DNA from: Bacteroidales bacterium
GTDB taxonomy: Bacteria; Bacteroidota; Bacteroidia; Bacteroidales; UBA932
DNA length: 64,000 bases
Direction: 5' to 3'
NCBI GenBank assembly: GCA_024401895.1
Contig: JAKSKE010000001.1
Location: forward strand, 1-64,000
Shown in pieces: positions 7,245 through 16,439 of the stretch; the first letter of the stretch is position 1; every line of letters begins with the position of its first letter. The notes beneath the pieces were generated by a model. It was not told where the DNA came from, did no database searches, and saw nothing but the letters and a program-made list of their open reading frames with translations. The position numbers and the translations under genes were made by a program.

Positions 7245-7750
7245 TGAGCCTCAATATTCTGGATATCATTCTGTTATTGTGTTTTATCCCGGCCCTTTTC
7301 AACGGTTATCGCAAAGGCCTGGCCGACCAGATAATAAGCATCGGCTCCCTGTTTCTGGGCGTTTTCCTGGCATATCACTGGGCGTTGAACCTGAGCATTG
7401 AGCTCGCTCCTTATTTCGAGACTACCGACCCCGCCGTTCTAAAGATTCTTAGCTTCTTCATAATTCTGGTCGCCGTTTTCATAGTTATGAAAATACTTGG
7501 CGCCCTCATAAACAAACTGTTGAAAATCACGACTCTGGGCTGGCTCAACTCCCTGCTCGGGCTCTTTTTTTCAATTCTGGTGGCCGCCATTGTAATAGGA
7601 CTCCTGCTTATGGGCCTCACCTGGATAAACGATAAAGTCAACTTTATTTCCCAGGATGTACTGGAATCTTCGCGGGTCTATGAATGGCTGTCGGCCTTTA
7701 CCAATAAAATTTTCCCCTATCTGAGGGGCGTTTTCCAGCAAAATGTCTAA
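7244..7750 (+). CDS. CvpA-family membrane protein
   Basis: The 168-residue protein has about four hydrophobic helices (near residues 5-22, 28-50, 62-85 and 100-128) and the CvpA opening pattern (LDIILLLCFIPALFNGYRKG, then a Gly-rich second helix). E. coli CvpA is linked to colicin V production and bile-salt tolerance; a precise biochemical role is not established. The gene overlaps tsaB by 8 bp and is therefore co-transcribed with it. It starts 68 bp from the divergent ileS. A clear promoter of its own was not found, although a TTTG lies at 7190-7193. Confidence 0.82.
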   Translation: MSLNILDIILLLCFIPALFNGYRKGLADQIISIGSLFLGVFLAYHWALNLSIELAPYFETTDPAVLKILSFFIILVAVFIVMKILGALINKLLKITTLGWLNSLLGLFFSILVAAIVIGLLLMGLTWINDKVNFISQDVLESSRVYEWLSAFTNKIFPYLRGVFQQNV

Positions 7751-8435
7751 AATTCTTCTCCTAGAGACATCCACCGCTCTGTGTTCTGCGGCCATTGCTT
7801 CAGACAACGGCATTGCGGCATACATACAAAGCGACGAGAGCAGAGCGCACGCTTCAAAATGCGCGGTTTTCATAGATGAACTCCTTAAGCGAACAGGTTT
7901 GCAATGCAGCGACCTCTGCGCAGTTGCCGTAAGCTCCGGACCCGGCTCCTATACCGGCCTAAGGGTGGGCAGCAGCACCGCAAAGGGAATCTGTTTCGGG
8001 GCTTCGGTGCCGCTCATTGCGGTGAGCACCCCCGAAATTCTGGTTTGGCAAGCCATAGACGAAGGCCTTGTACCCGATGGCTGCACCCACATCATTCCTA
8101 TGATAGATGCCCGCAGGATGGAAGTTTATACTGCGGTTTACTCTGCCGGCGGAGCGTTGCAGCAGGAAATACGGGCCGAGGTGGTGGAAGAAGGCAGTTT
8201 TGCCGATATCCTTAACGACGGGCCGTGCCTGTTCATAGGCGACGGTGCCCTCAAATGCAGGGAGGTCCTCAACCATCCTAACGCCCGATTCGAGCAGTGC
8301 TGCCCCAAGGCTTCGGCAATGCTGCATCCGGCGCTGGAAGCGCTGAAAGAAAAAAGGTTCGAAAGCACTGCATACTTCGAACCTTTCTATCTGAAGGATT
8401 TTGTCGCCACCGTGAGCGGCAAAAAACTTTTCTAG
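7743..8435 (+). CDS. tsaB: tRNA N6-threonylcarbamoyladenosine synthesis protein TsaB
   Basis: TsaB is the inactive paralogue of TsaD and scaffolds the TsaBDE complex that makes t6A at position 37 of ANN-decoding tRNAs. The 230-residue protein has the ASKHA-fold N-terminus ILLLETSTALCSAAI and the family hallmark SSGPGSYTGLRVG (residues 64-76), followed by AKGICFGASVPLIAVSTPE. Length is normal. It overlaps the CvpA-like gene by 8 bp. Its TAG stop lies in a CTAG palindrome (8432-8435) that also supplies the stop of the convergent thioredoxin-fold gene, so there is no intergenic space and no terminator between them. Confidence 0.92.
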   Translation: MSKILLLETSTALCSAAIASDNGIAAYIQSDESRAHASKCAVFIDELLKRTGLQCSDLCAVAVSSGPGSYTGLRVGSSTAKGICFGASVPLIAVSTPEILVWQAIDEGLVPDGCTHIIPMIDARRMEVYTAVYSAGGALQQEIRAEVVEEGSFADILNDGPCLFIGDGALKCREVLNHPNARFEQCCPKASAMLHPALEALKEKRFESTAYFEPFYLKDFVATVSGKKLF

Positions 8436-9541
8436 AGCAAACGGGCAATCTCGCGCTTGAGATCCTGCTCTCCGGTAATGCAGGGACCTGCAATTTCGCC
8501 GTTGTGGATAAGGATTCCTCCCGGAGTACCGGCAATGTTGTAGGCCCGGAGCGAGGGTGAGTCGGCTCCCCTGCCGTCGAACACGTTTATCCATTCCAAC
8601 TGCTGCGCGCGAATCGACGACGCCCAGTTGACCTTGTCGTAGTCCAGACCCACTGCATAGATTTCGAAGCCTTTGTCTTTGTATTTATCGTACAAGGGCT
8701 TGAGAGCCTCGAAGTTGAACATCTTCTGGGCCGCGTCGGAGGGATTCCAGAAATACAGGAAGATGAGCTTTGCACCCACCGAACTCAGCGCTACGGTACT
8801 GCCGTTTATGTCGGGAAGACTGATGTCCGGGAAACTTTCTTCCGATGCGCTCTTGAGGCGCTGCTCCAAGCCCAGAATCTGCTCGCGACGGGCGGTCTCC
8901 TTCTCCAGAAGCGCAATGTAGCGGGATTCCGGGTACACAGTCTTGAGGGAGTCCAGAACCATACGGAAATAGAGCGCGTCGGTAGTCTGCCCGAACACGG
9001 GGGTATTTTCGTTGATTTGCTGATACAGAACCTGTACTGAGGCAAGAGACTTGGGGTGAGACATAACGTATTTGATTCTGTCCCTGTAATACGCCACGTA
9101 TGCGCGGGAAATTTCGGCATTGGAAGCCGATGACAGAATCTGGCTGTTGATTCCGTTTACGAAACCTGCATAGGCCTTCTCTACCTCGCACAGTTCTGAG
9201 GAAGAGTCGGAACCGCTTACCGAATAACGGCCCAGGGTGTCGGCATTGATGCTGACACTGCCGCCACGGTCCAGCAGCAGGGATGCAATTTTGGTATCCT
9301 TATAGAAGAAATAGAAGAATTCGGGCTGGCCCTCCTCTATTTTAGCGGTGTATGAGAAACTTCCGTTTCCGTTGACCTTTATGCTGTCCAGAGTCTTATA
9401 GGAGGCTCCGTCGAGTTGCTTTACATAAATCCTGCTGTTTTCGGGGGCACCCTGTACGGTTGCCTTCACACTTACCCTTTGGCCGCAGGCTGCCAGCGAA
9501 AGCAGCGGAAGTGCTATTGCTATTATTCTAAAGAGTTTCAT
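8432..9541 (-). CDS. Thioredoxin-fold (TlpA/ResA-like) lipoprotein without CXXC motif
   Basis: The 369-residue protein begins with a lipoprotein signal peptide (LSLAACG, lipobox Cys19), followed by a DUF4369-like beta domain (about 25-125), a helical linker, and a C-terminal AhpC/TSA-type thioredoxin fold (about 235-369: SFPDISLPDINGS, LIFLYFWNPSDAAQKM, GTPGGILI). Bacteroidota TlpA-like proteins normally have WCxPC after the FW; here the site reads FWNPSDAAQ, so both redox cysteines are gone while the cis-Pro loop (GTPGG) remains. It is therefore unlikely to be a disulfide reductase and may bind a partner or chaperone. It overlaps the HIT gene by 14 bp in the greA - HIT unit. The true substrate is unknown. 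Confidence 0.85.
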   Translation of the reverse strand: MKLFRIIAIALPLLSLAACGQRVSVKATVQGAPENSRIYVKQLDGASYKTLDSIKVNGNGSFSYTAKIEEGQPEFFYFFYKDTKIASLLLDRGGSVSINADTLGRYSVSGSDSSSELCEVEKAYAGFVNGINSQILSSASNAEISRAYVAYYRDRIKYVMSHPKSLASVQVLYQQINENTPVFGQTTDALYFRMVLDSLKTVYPESRYIALLEKETARREQILGLEQRLKSASEESFPDISLPDINGSTVALSSVGAKLIFLYFWNPSDAAQKMFNFEALKPLYDKYKDKGFEIYAVGLDYDKVNWASSIRAQQLEWINVFDGRGADSPSLRAYNIAGTPGGILIHNGEIAGPCITGEQDLKREIARLL

Positions 9542-9932
9542 AGGCTTTGAGTATTGCGGCTGCCAATTCTTTCTTCCTTTCGTCCGACACCTGGGGCTTT
9601 ACCTTGCGGAAATCCATATCGCCCTCGCTCTGCAGGGGAACCAGATGAATGTGAGTATGAGGAACCTCCATTCCAAGGACGGCCACTCCCACTCTCTTGC
9701 AGGGAACCGCCTGTTTGATTGCCACGGCAACCTTGCGGGCGAAAGCCCACAGCCCTTCGTAGGTCTTGGAGTCCAGGTTAAAGATATAGTCGTCTTCGGT
9801 ATTCTTGGGGATTACGAGCGTATGCCCCTCGGCCAGAGGGCTGATGTCCAGAAATGCGTAGAAGTTTTCGTCTTCTGCGCATTTGTATGACGGAATCTCA
9901 CCCTTGGCAATTCTGGTGAATATAGTTGCCAT
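9528..9932 (-). CDS. HIT-family nucleotide hydrolase/transferase
   Basis: The 134-residue protein belongs to the histidine-triad superfamily (HINT-type), small cytosolic enzymes that cleave nucleoside phosphoramidates or dinucleoside polyphosphates. The triad PHTHIHLVPL is present with His92, His94 and His96, and the N-terminal block IFTRIAKGEIPSYK is typical. It lies 2 bp after greA and overlaps the next gene by 14 bp, so all three are one transcript. The exact substrate is not predictable. Confidence 0.92.
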   Translation of the reverse strand: MATIFTRIAKGEIPSYKCAEDENFYAFLDISPLAEGHTLVIPKNTEDDYIFNLDSKTYEGLWAFARKVAVAIKQAVPCKRVGVAVLGMEVPHTHIHLVPLQSEGDMDFRKVKPQVSDERKKELAAAILKAYETL

Positions 9933-9934
9933 AA

Positions 9935-10405
9935 TCAGATAGAAATGTCCAGTATTTTGAATTTGATTACTCCGGCGGGAACTTTGGCGTCCACAACGTC
10001 GTCCTTGCAGTGCCCGAGCAGAGCCTTTGCTATGGGCGTGGTGGCGGCCAGACGACCCTTCGAGAAGTCGGCTTCGGTCTCCCCGACAATGGTGAATTCC
10101 ATTATTTGCCCGGTTCCAACGTTCTGAACCTTTACCTTATTGAGCATTTGCACCTTGTCTGTACCTACTTTGCTCTCGTCAATGATTTTTGCAGCGGTAA
10201 CCTTGGCCTGGAGATTTGCAATCTTAAGTTCCAGAAGGCCCTGAGCCTCACGGGCCGATTCATACTCGGCATTTTCGGAGAGGTCTCCCTTCTCCCTCGC
10301 CTCTGCAATTGCCGCGGCAATGGCGGGGCGCTTGGCCACAGACTCTGCAAGCTCTTTCTTGAGTTTGTCCAACCCTTCCTGGGTCACATAAATAACTTCT
10401 GCCAT
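9935..10405 (-). CDS. greA: Transcription elongation factor GreA
   Basis: GreA inserts its coiled coil into the RNA polymerase secondary channel and stimulates cleavage of backtracked RNA. The 156-residue protein has the N-terminal coiled coil (residues 1-76) with the acidic tip (GDLSENAEYESAREAQ, about 41-56) needed for cleavage, and the C-terminal FKBP-like domain. Length is typical. It is first gene of greA - HIT - thioredoxin-fold lipoprotein. No strong promoter was identified in the 156-bp space before it, which instead carries the terminator of the glycogen/ribF operon. Confidence 0.96.
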   Translation of the reverse strand: MAEVIYVTQEGLDKLKKELAESVAKRPAIAAAIAEAREKGDLSENAEYESAREAQGLLELKIANLQAKVTAAKIIDESKVGTDKVQMLNKVKVQNVGTGQIMEFTIVGETEADFSKGRLAATTPIAKALLGHCKDDVVDAKVPAGVIKFKILDISI

Positions 10406-10489
10406 ATTAGTCGAATTTAGGCTTTAACAGTTCTGAATATATTATCATTTTTTTCAAGTCGATTTTTTCCGGCCCGCTTTCGGCACCAG

Positions 10490-10544
10490 AAAAATTTTTT
10501 TGCTCCCGTTTGATGGCTCTGGTTCCTTCCATCTCGGGAGCAAA
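10490..10544 (-). terminator. Intrinsic terminator after ribF
   Basis: TTTGCTCCCG (10499-10508) and CGGGAGCAAA (10535-10544) are perfect complements. GATGG (10512-10516) and CCATC (10529-10533) extend the stem after a small internal loop. Read on the minus strand, the stem is followed by a run of A (10495-10501) and then five T (10490-10494). It lies 18 bases past the ribF stop and would end the long glycogen operon. Confidence 0.65.
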
Positions 10545-10561
10545 TGTCGTTTGCTCATTTT

Positions 10562-11410
10562 TCATATCCCAAAGATATGATTTTTTGCTGACATTTCATC
10601 TATCCGGAGTTGATTTTTCAACTCTTCCACAGATGAAAATTTCATTTCATCCCTTATGAATGATTCGAAAGTAAGTTCAATGTCGAGCCCGTATATGTCG
10701 TCGTCGAAATCGAAGATATGGGTCTCGATAACAGGTCCCACATTGGTCATTCCGTAAAACTCCCGGTCCAGCACCCTTACCTTGGTAAGGTATGCCCCGC
10801 ACTTGGGCACGACCTTGAGCGGGTCGTACATCTGCATATTGGCCGTGGGGTAACCTATCGTGCGGCCCAACTGCTTTCCTTCCACCACGACGCCCCTGAG
10901 GGAATAGTCATATCCCAGGCACTGGTTAGCAAATTCGATACGGCCTTCGGACATAGCTTTCCTTATCTTGGTGGAACTTATGTCACCGTAGGCGTCGCAC
11001 ATAATTGCATTTATTCCAAGAGAAGAGGCCAGGGCGAGGGTTTCCTGCGGAGAAAGCTGGTCTGAGCCCAGCCTGTTGTCGTATCCCAGAATCAGTTTGC
11101 AGCCTGGATACCGGGTAAGCAGGACATCTTTCAGGTACTTCTCGGCAGTGAGGGAGGCAAACTTCCTGGTAAACGGCAGCACCTCTATGCGATCTACCCC
11201 CAAAGCCTTGAGCCGGCGTTCCTTTTCCTGCACAGTGGAAAGTAGGCGCAACTTCCTGGCATCTTTCTGGAGCACCATTCTGGGATGAGGCCAGAAAGTC
11301 ATAACGATCCCGGGTTCGGCGTGATCCTTTGCACACTGAACCAGACTTTCTATCAATCGACGGTGCCCCAGATGAACACCGTCGAAGAAACCTGTCGCTA
11401 TTACAGCCAT
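10562..11410 (-). CDS. ribF: Bifunctional riboflavin kinase / FAD synthetase
   Basis: RibF phosphorylates riboflavin to FMN and adenylates FMN to FAD in the cytosol. The 282-residue protein starts directly at the nucleotidyltransferase motif ATGFFDGVHLGH (residues 5-16), so the N-terminus is shorter than the usual ~310-residue enzymes. SSTKIRKAMSEG follows near 145, and the C-terminal flavokinase domain has GRTIGYPTAN (about 182-191). The start at 11410 overlaps the end of glgP by 10 bp, making it the last gene of the glycogen operon. Its co-transcription with glycogen genes has no obvious metabolic reason. Confidence 0.94.
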   Translation of the reverse strand: MAVIATGFFDGVHLGHRRLIESLVQCAKDHAEPGIVMTFWPHPRMVLQKDARKLRLLSTVQEKERRLKALGVDRIEVLPFTRKFASLTAEKYLKDVLLTRYPGCKLILGYDNRLGSDQLSPQETLALASSLGINAIMCDAYGDISSTKIRKAMSEGRIEFANQCLGYDYSLRGVVVEGKQLGRTIGYPTANMQMYDPLKVVPKCGAYLTKVRVLDREFYGMTNVGPVIETHIFDFDDDIYGLDIELTFESFIRDEMKFSSVEELKNQLRIDEMSAKNHIFGI

Positions 11411-13965
11411 TTCACCAGAGGGAAATCCTGCCTGTGAGGCAGAAGCTCATTTTTTGCAAATATTCTGGTTCCAACCTGGTACATACCGGTTTTCTCGGGC
11501 AGTACAGACGTTCTGAAGCAAGCTATTCCGTCCTCTACTCCACACAGCTGGAATTCGCTTATTTCCTGAATCTTGAGCTTGCCGTTGCGGTCGTAGAATG
11601 TGAATACCATTTCAACTCCAATGTCGTCGGCAGAGAGTCCGCCCAGATTTATGCGCACCTCACTCTCCAGCGGCTTGGTCTGCGAAAGGACATACGATGC
11701 GTCGGGCTGTGAGTAAGACAGCACCTGCATAGCAGGCCACTGCTCCAGTACCTTCTTCTTCCATTCGGCAATGAGGCAGGCCTTTTCGCAGGAATCGGCT
11801 ATGAGTGAACTGTAACGTGCGTACTGAGGAAAATAGAACTTATTGCAGTAGTCGGTGAGCATTCTGTTGGTGGTAAACTCGCTGGCCACCTTTGCTACAG
11901 TGTTCTTTATGTAACCCACCCACTTACGGCTGAAAGAGCAGTCCTTGTCCTTCTTGTAGTAAACAGGAACTATCTCCTTTTCTATTATGTCGTATATGGT
12001 TGCGGCATCCAGTTCATTCTGGTACTCGGTATTGTCGTAGGTCTTTTCCAGAGGCAGAGCCCAGCCTGCGCCCTCCTTATAGCCCTCGACCCACCATCCG
12101 TCCAGCACAGAGAAGTGCATTGTTCCATTCATAGCGGCCTTTTCACCGGAAGTTCCGGAAGCCTCGAGAGGACGGGTAGGGTTGTTGAGCCAGATGTCCA
12201 CACCCTGGACCATTCTCTTTGCCAGGGTAATGTTGTATCCAGGTACGAATATAATCTTTCCCAGGAATCTCTCCTGCTTGGAGATGTCTATGATTTGCTT
12301 GATAAGTTCCTGTCCCTGAGTGTCGGCAGGGTGAGCCTTGCCCGCAAAGATGAAGCGGACAGGATACTTGGGATTGTTTACAATGGCGGCAAGCCTGTCA
12401 AGGTCCTTGAAAAGCAGCGTGGCTCTCTTGTACGTTGCAAAGCGCCTTGCAAAACCTATGGTGAGCACGTCTTCGTCCAACCCGGCGAGAATCTTTACAA
12501 TCTGGCTGGGAGAATAGTGACTGCCCATATCGGGGTTCGAAAGATGTTCGCGCAGGTACTTTACAAGCTCGCCCTTAACGTATCTCTTGGTACTCCAGAG
12601 TTCCTCGTCGCTTATGTTGTAAATGCCGTTGAAGCATTTCTTGTCGTAATGGGAAGTCTTGAATTCGTCTCCGAACACCTTGGCGTGGGCTATCTTCCAC
12701 ATCTTGGCGGCCCAGGTGGGATAATGCACGCCGTTGGTCACGTAGCTTACGTGCAGTTCCTCGGGCAGATATCCGGGATACATAGGCGAGAATATCTCCT
12801 GGCTGACCTTACCGTGAAGCATTGAAACTCCATTCACGTTCTGGCTCATATTGGCGGCAAGGGCGCTCATAGAGAACTTCTCTGCACGGTTGCCGGGGTT
12901 CATAAGTCCCAGAGAATAAAGCTGGTCCCACCCGATTCCGAGAATCTGAGGGTAGTGGCCGATGTACCTTCCCAGCATATCGGCGTCGAAGGAATCGTGT
13001 CCTGCAGGAACCGGAGTATGGGTTGTGAAAAGGCCCGATGCCCTTACAATCTCCATAGCCTGTTCAAAATTGAGATTCCAGGCCTTCATACACTCGCGAA
13101 GGTGTTCGAGCCCTGCAAAAGCGGCGTGTCCCTCATTGTAATGGTAGATGCTGGGGTTGAGTCCCAGGGCCCTGAGAGCGCGTACACCGCCTATACCCAG
13201 CAGAAGTTCCTGCTTCAGACGGTTCTCCCAGTCTCCACCGTAAAGATGATAGGTAACCTGACGGTCTTCGGGGATATTGGCTTCGAAGTCGGTGTCGAGA
13301 AGATAGAGGTCGGTGCGGCCTACGGGCACTTTCCATATTCGGGCCGAAAGCACGCGGCCGGGCATATTCAGCTTTACTGTGAGCCAGTTGCCGTCTTCTC
13401 CCAGAACGGGCTCTGCCGGTATTTTGAGGAAGTCCTGGGGCTCGTATTCGGCCACCTGATTTCCTTGTGCGGTGACTCTCTGGTCAAAGTAACCGTAACG
13501 GTACAGAAGACCCACTGCCACCATATTCACATTCATATCGCTGGACTCCTTGAGATAGTCGCCGGCCAGAATTCCAAGGCCTCCGGAATATATCTTCAAA
13601 GAGGTGTCCAACCCGTATTCCATACAGAAATAGGCGACAGAAGGCTCGGTTCTCTGACTCTTGAGAGCCATATACTCGTCGAATTCCTGCATTACGGCGT
13701 GCAGCTGACTCAGGAATTTTTCGTCAGACGCAAGCTGATTGTATCTTTTCAGGCTTACACTGTCCAGAATGACCATAGGATTATGCCCCGACTTGTGCCA
13801 CAAATCGGAATCCACAGTCTTGAACAGCGCTTTAGCACTGTCGTTCCAACACCACCATAGGTTTTTGCAAAGCTTCTCCAGACCAGACAATTCATCGGGG
13901 AGGTGACGGGTAACCATCACGCTCTTCCACACCGGAGCTTCCAAAGACATTTCATTAATCTGCAT
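11401..13965 (-). CDS. glgP: Alpha-glucan (glycogen) phosphorylase, GT35
   Basis: The enzyme releases glucose-1-phosphate from non-reducing ends of glycogen using PLP. The 854-residue protein has an N-terminal DUF3417-type domain (about 15-110) followed by the GT35 catalytic body. The PLP-binding lysine is in ASGTSGEKAAMNGT (about residues 600-613), followed by LDGWWVEGY. This is the shorter, Thermus-type phosphorylase rather than the E. coli MalP/GlgP type. A C-terminal beta domain (about 730-850) is present. It overlaps GH57 upstream by 11 bp and ribF downstream by 10 bp within the glycogen operon. Confidence 0.95.
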   Translation of the reverse strand: MQINEMSLEAPVWKSVMVTRHLPDELSGLEKLCKNLWWCWNDSAKALFKTVDSDLWHKSGHNPMVILDSVSLKRYNQLASDEKFLSQLHAVMQEFDEYMALKSQRTEPSVAYFCMEYGLDTSLKIYSGGLGILAGDYLKESSDMNVNMVAVGLLYRYGYFDQRVTAQGNQVAEYEPQDFLKIPAEPVLGEDGNWLTVKLNMPGRVLSARIWKVPVGRTDLYLLDTDFEANIPEDRQVTYHLYGGDWENRLKQELLLGIGGVRALRALGLNPSIYHYNEGHAAFAGLEHLRECMKAWNLNFEQAMEIVRASGLFTTHTPVPAGHDSFDADMLGRYIGHYPQILGIGWDQLYSLGLMNPGNRAEKFSMSALAANMSQNVNGVSMLHGKVSQEIFSPMYPGYLPEELHVSYVTNGVHYPTWAAKMWKIAHAKVFGDEFKTSHYDKKCFNGIYNISDEELWSTKRYVKGELVKYLREHLSNPDMGSHYSPSQIVKILAGLDEDVLTIGFARRFATYKRATLLFKDLDRLAAIVNNPKYPVRFIFAGKAHPADTQGQELIKQIIDISKQERFLGKIIFVPGYNITLAKRMVQGVDIWLNNPTRPLEASGTSGEKAAMNGTMHFSVLDGWWVEGYKEGAGWALPLEKTYDNTEYQNELDAATIYDIIEKEIVPVYYKKDKDCSFSRKWVGYIKNTVAKVASEFTTNRMLTDYCNKFYFPQYARYSSLIADSCEKACLIAEWKKKVLEQWPAMQVLSYSQPDASYVLSQTKPLESEVRINLGGLSADDIGVEMVFTFYDRNGKLKIQEISEFQLCGVEDGIACFRTSVLPEKTGMYQVGTRIFAKNELLPHRQDFPLVKWL

Positions 13966-15139
13966 ATTCTTTAATTCTTATAATAAAATCGCTGAGCACA
14001 TTCATATAGTTTATGAACGCCTCATAGGGAGTTTCGTAGGGATTGAAATACTTGTGCACGTCTCCGTCAGAGAAGAACTTGGTGCACATATAGTAGAAAT
14101 GGTCACTCTCCTGCAGATGTCCGAAGTCGTTCCACAGGACAGGATCGTTTATTATTGACAGTTTTTCCACCAGGCCGTAGAGCTTGTTGAAGGCCTCCTG
14201 CTGCAGTTCGTTGCCGAGCCAGGCGGTGGTGTCCCTTTCTTCGTCGGCCCAGGAGATGGTCTCGGGCACAGAGAGGGCTGTTACCGGCTTGAGTTTGCGG
14301 CCGGCCTCGGACGGAGTCACAAAGCAATAGTCGCCGCTTCCCACAAGCACGTCGGGAAGTTCACGCATAAAGTCGAAGATTCCGGTGTCTTCCTTCTGAT
14401 GCTCACCGAACGTTTCATAATCCATAAACAGATTTATGATATCGCCCTCGGCAGCGTCGAGCCATTCCTTGTACTTGCTTGCATTCAGGGGCCACTGGCT
14501 CCATCCGCGGTCAGAGAAGCGGAACGCTATGTCGTCGCTAAGGCCATAGTTTCTCAGAAGCAGGGAGAGTCCCGGCTGCACATCGTTGCTGTAAACGTAG
14601 TTGGGGCTCTTCCAGCCCATTATATGCTTGGCACCTTCGGTGAGCATTGTCTTGAAGCCCATTTTGTAAACCTGGGCGCCAATGTCGTCCGAATAGATGA
14701 GCTCGGTATTGCGGAAAGCGGTGGGCTTTACCCCGAAATACTGCTCGATTGCCTTGGCGTGCTTGTTTACCTGATGCTGGAATTCGGCCGCAGAAACGAG
14801 CGCCGACAGCGAATGGTTATAGGTTTCGCAAAGGAATTCGACCTGCCCGGTGGCGGCCAGCTCGCGGAAGCTGTCCAGTACCTCGGGAGCGTAGCGGTCG
14901 AACTGCTCCAAAGCCGAACCGGATATGGAGAAGGCTACCTTGAACTTGCCATTGTGCCGGTTGATTGCCTGCAGAAGCAATTCATTCATAGGCAGATAAC
15001 ACTTATGTGCAATTCGGCGCAAAATTGTCCTGTTACCATAGTCGTCGTAGTAATGGGAATCTTTTCCTATATCGAAGAAACGATAGGTGCGAAGTCTTGA
15101 CGGCTGATGAACTTGAAAGTAAAAACAGATATTCTTCAT
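13955..15139 (-). CDS. GH57 glycoside hydrolase (alpha-amylase / glucanotransferase-like)
   Basis: GH57 enzymes hydrolyse or transfer alpha-1,4-glucans with retention. The 394-residue protein has the conserved blocks: YFQVHQPSRLR (about 7-17), the nucleophile block AFRNTELIYSDD (about 140-151, Glu), and the acid block LFMDYETFGEHQ (about 237-248, Asp). No signal peptide is present, so it acts in the cytosol on glycogen or maltodextrin. Length is close to Bacteroidota 'alpha-amylase' GH57 proteins. It sits between glycogen synthase (7 bp upstream) and phosphorylase (11-bp overlap). Whether it is an amylase, a glucanotransferase or a branching enzyme cannot be decided here. Confidence 0.92.
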   Translation of the reverse strand: MKNICFYFQVHQPSRLRTYRFFDIGKDSHYYDDYGNRTILRRIAHKCYLPMNELLLQAINRHNGKFKVAFSISGSALEQFDRYAPEVLDSFRELAATGQVEFLCETYNHSLSALVSAAEFQHQVNKHAKAIEQYFGVKPTAFRNTELIYSDDIGAQVYKMGFKTMLTEGAKHIMGWKSPNYVYSNDVQPGLSLLLRNYGLSDDIAFRFSDRGWSQWPLNASKYKEWLDAAEGDIINLFMDYETFGEHQKEDTGIFDFMRELPDVLVGSGDYCFVTPSEAGRKLKPVTALSVPETISWADEERDTTAWLGNELQQEAFNKLYGLVEKLSIINDPVLWNDFGHLQESDHFYYMCTKFFSDGDVHKYFNPYETPYEAFINYMNVLSDFIIRIKEYAD

Positions 15140-15146
15140 ATCCCGG

Positions 15147-16439
15147 TTATTTTTTTATTACAGATTCGTAAACATTCTTGAGTTTGAGAGTGGCGTTGTT
15201 CCACTTGAGGGAATTGACCTCGTCGAATCCCTGACGGGAAGCGAATGAGGCGAGTGCCGGATAGCTTACCAGCGCATATATGTCGTCGGCCAGGGAATCC
15301 ACATCCCAGAAATCTACCTTAAGGGCATATTTGAGGACTTCGGCCGCACCCGACTGGTATGAAATGATGGACGGCACGTTGGAGCGCATAGCCTCCAGGG
15401 GCGAAATTCCAAAGGGCTCGCTCACGCTGGGCATAATGTAAACGTCCGAGAGCGCAAACATCTCCTGAACCTGGGTTCCGCGCAGGAAGCCGGTGAAGTG
15501 GAACCTGTCTGAAATTCCCAGACGGGCCACCTGCCGTATCGCACGGTTCATCATATCGCCGCTGCCGGCCATAACGAAACGCACGTTGGAAGTACGCTTG
15601 AGCACCTTGGCGGCCGCCTCTATGAAGTATTCGGGACCCTTCTGGTAGGTAATTCTGCCAAGGAAAGTAACTACTTTGTCTTTTACTCCCCTCTGTACGC
15701 TCACATTGTCGCGGCCGCTGAAATCCACCGCATTGTGCACTGTCACAACCTTTGCGGGGTCGATTCCGTACTTGTTCACGACAATGTTCTTGGTGAGGTC
15801 TGAAACCGTCACAACCCTGTCGGCGTATTCCATTCCCCGTTTTTCAATGGCATAGACGCGGCTGTCCACCATATCGTCGGTGCCACGGTCGAACGAAGTG
15901 GCGTGCACGTGCACCACCAGTGGCTTTCCGGTAAGTTCCTTGGCCGCAATTCCGGCAAGGTAGGTAAGCCAGTCGTGAGCGTGAATCACGTCAATCTCGG
16001 AGGCGTATTCCATTGCAATGGTACCACCCACCTGGGCATACCGGGACACCTCTTCCATAAGATTTGCGCCGTACTTGCCCGAAAACTTGAATTTCTGGCC
16101 GAAGCTCAGCGAGGTCTCGCTTTTTTGGGTTTTCTTGAGTTTTTCTATTGCCTCGAAATACTCTTCGGGGTCGGAGTAAGGCACAAGGTTGGAATCTACG
16201 TTTATGAACTTCACCTTGTCCAGGAACTCGTCCAGAGTTGAGCTTACGTTACGCACGGCAACGTCGCTGGCGTTGATTATGCGGGTGCAGGACTGGTCCT
16301 CGTCTCCGCTGGCGTTGGGCATTACGAAAATGGTCTCGACACCGTTGTGCGCCAAACCCTTGACTATTCCTTCGCAGGCCGTTCCAAGGCCGCCTGCAAT
16401 GTGGGGAGGAAATTCCCAGCCGAACATAAGTACTTTCAT
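15147..16439 (-). CDS. GT4-type glycogen synthase / glycosyltransferase
   Basis: The 430-residue GT-B glycosyltransferase starts with MKVLMFGWEFPPHIAGGLG, a glycine-rich acceptor loop like that of starch/glycogen synthases. It has the C-terminal donor-site EX7E block SEPFGISPLEAM (about residues 340-351). It is shorter than GlgA of GT5 (~480) and resembles the GT4/GT3-like synthase found in Bacteroidota glycogen clusters. Position between the debranching enzyme (4-bp overlap) and GH57 strongly supports a role in glucan chain elongation. The nucleotide sugar used (UDP- or ADP-glucose) is not determined; no glgC is present in the operon. Confidence 0.88.
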   Translation of the reverse strand: MKVLMFGWEFPPHIAGGLGTACEGIVKGLAHNGVETIFVMPNASGDEDQSCTRIINASDVAVRNVSSTLDEFLDKVKFINVDSNLVPYSDPEEYFEAIEKLKKTQKSETSLSFGQKFKFSGKYGANLMEEVSRYAQVGGTIAMEYASEIDVIHAHDWLTYLAGIAAKELTGKPLVVHVHATSFDRGTDDMVDSRVYAIEKRGMEYADRVVTVSDLTKNIVVNKYGIDPAKVVTVHNAVDFSGRDNVSVQRGVKDKVVTFLGRITYQKGPEYFIEAAAKVLKRTSNVRFVMAGSGDMMNRAIRQVARLGISDRFHFTGFLRGTQVQEMFALSDVYIMPSVSEPFGISPLEAMRSNVPSIISYQSGAAEVLKYALKVDFWDVDSLADDIYALVSYPALASFASRQGFDEVNSLKWNNATLKLKNVYESVIKK

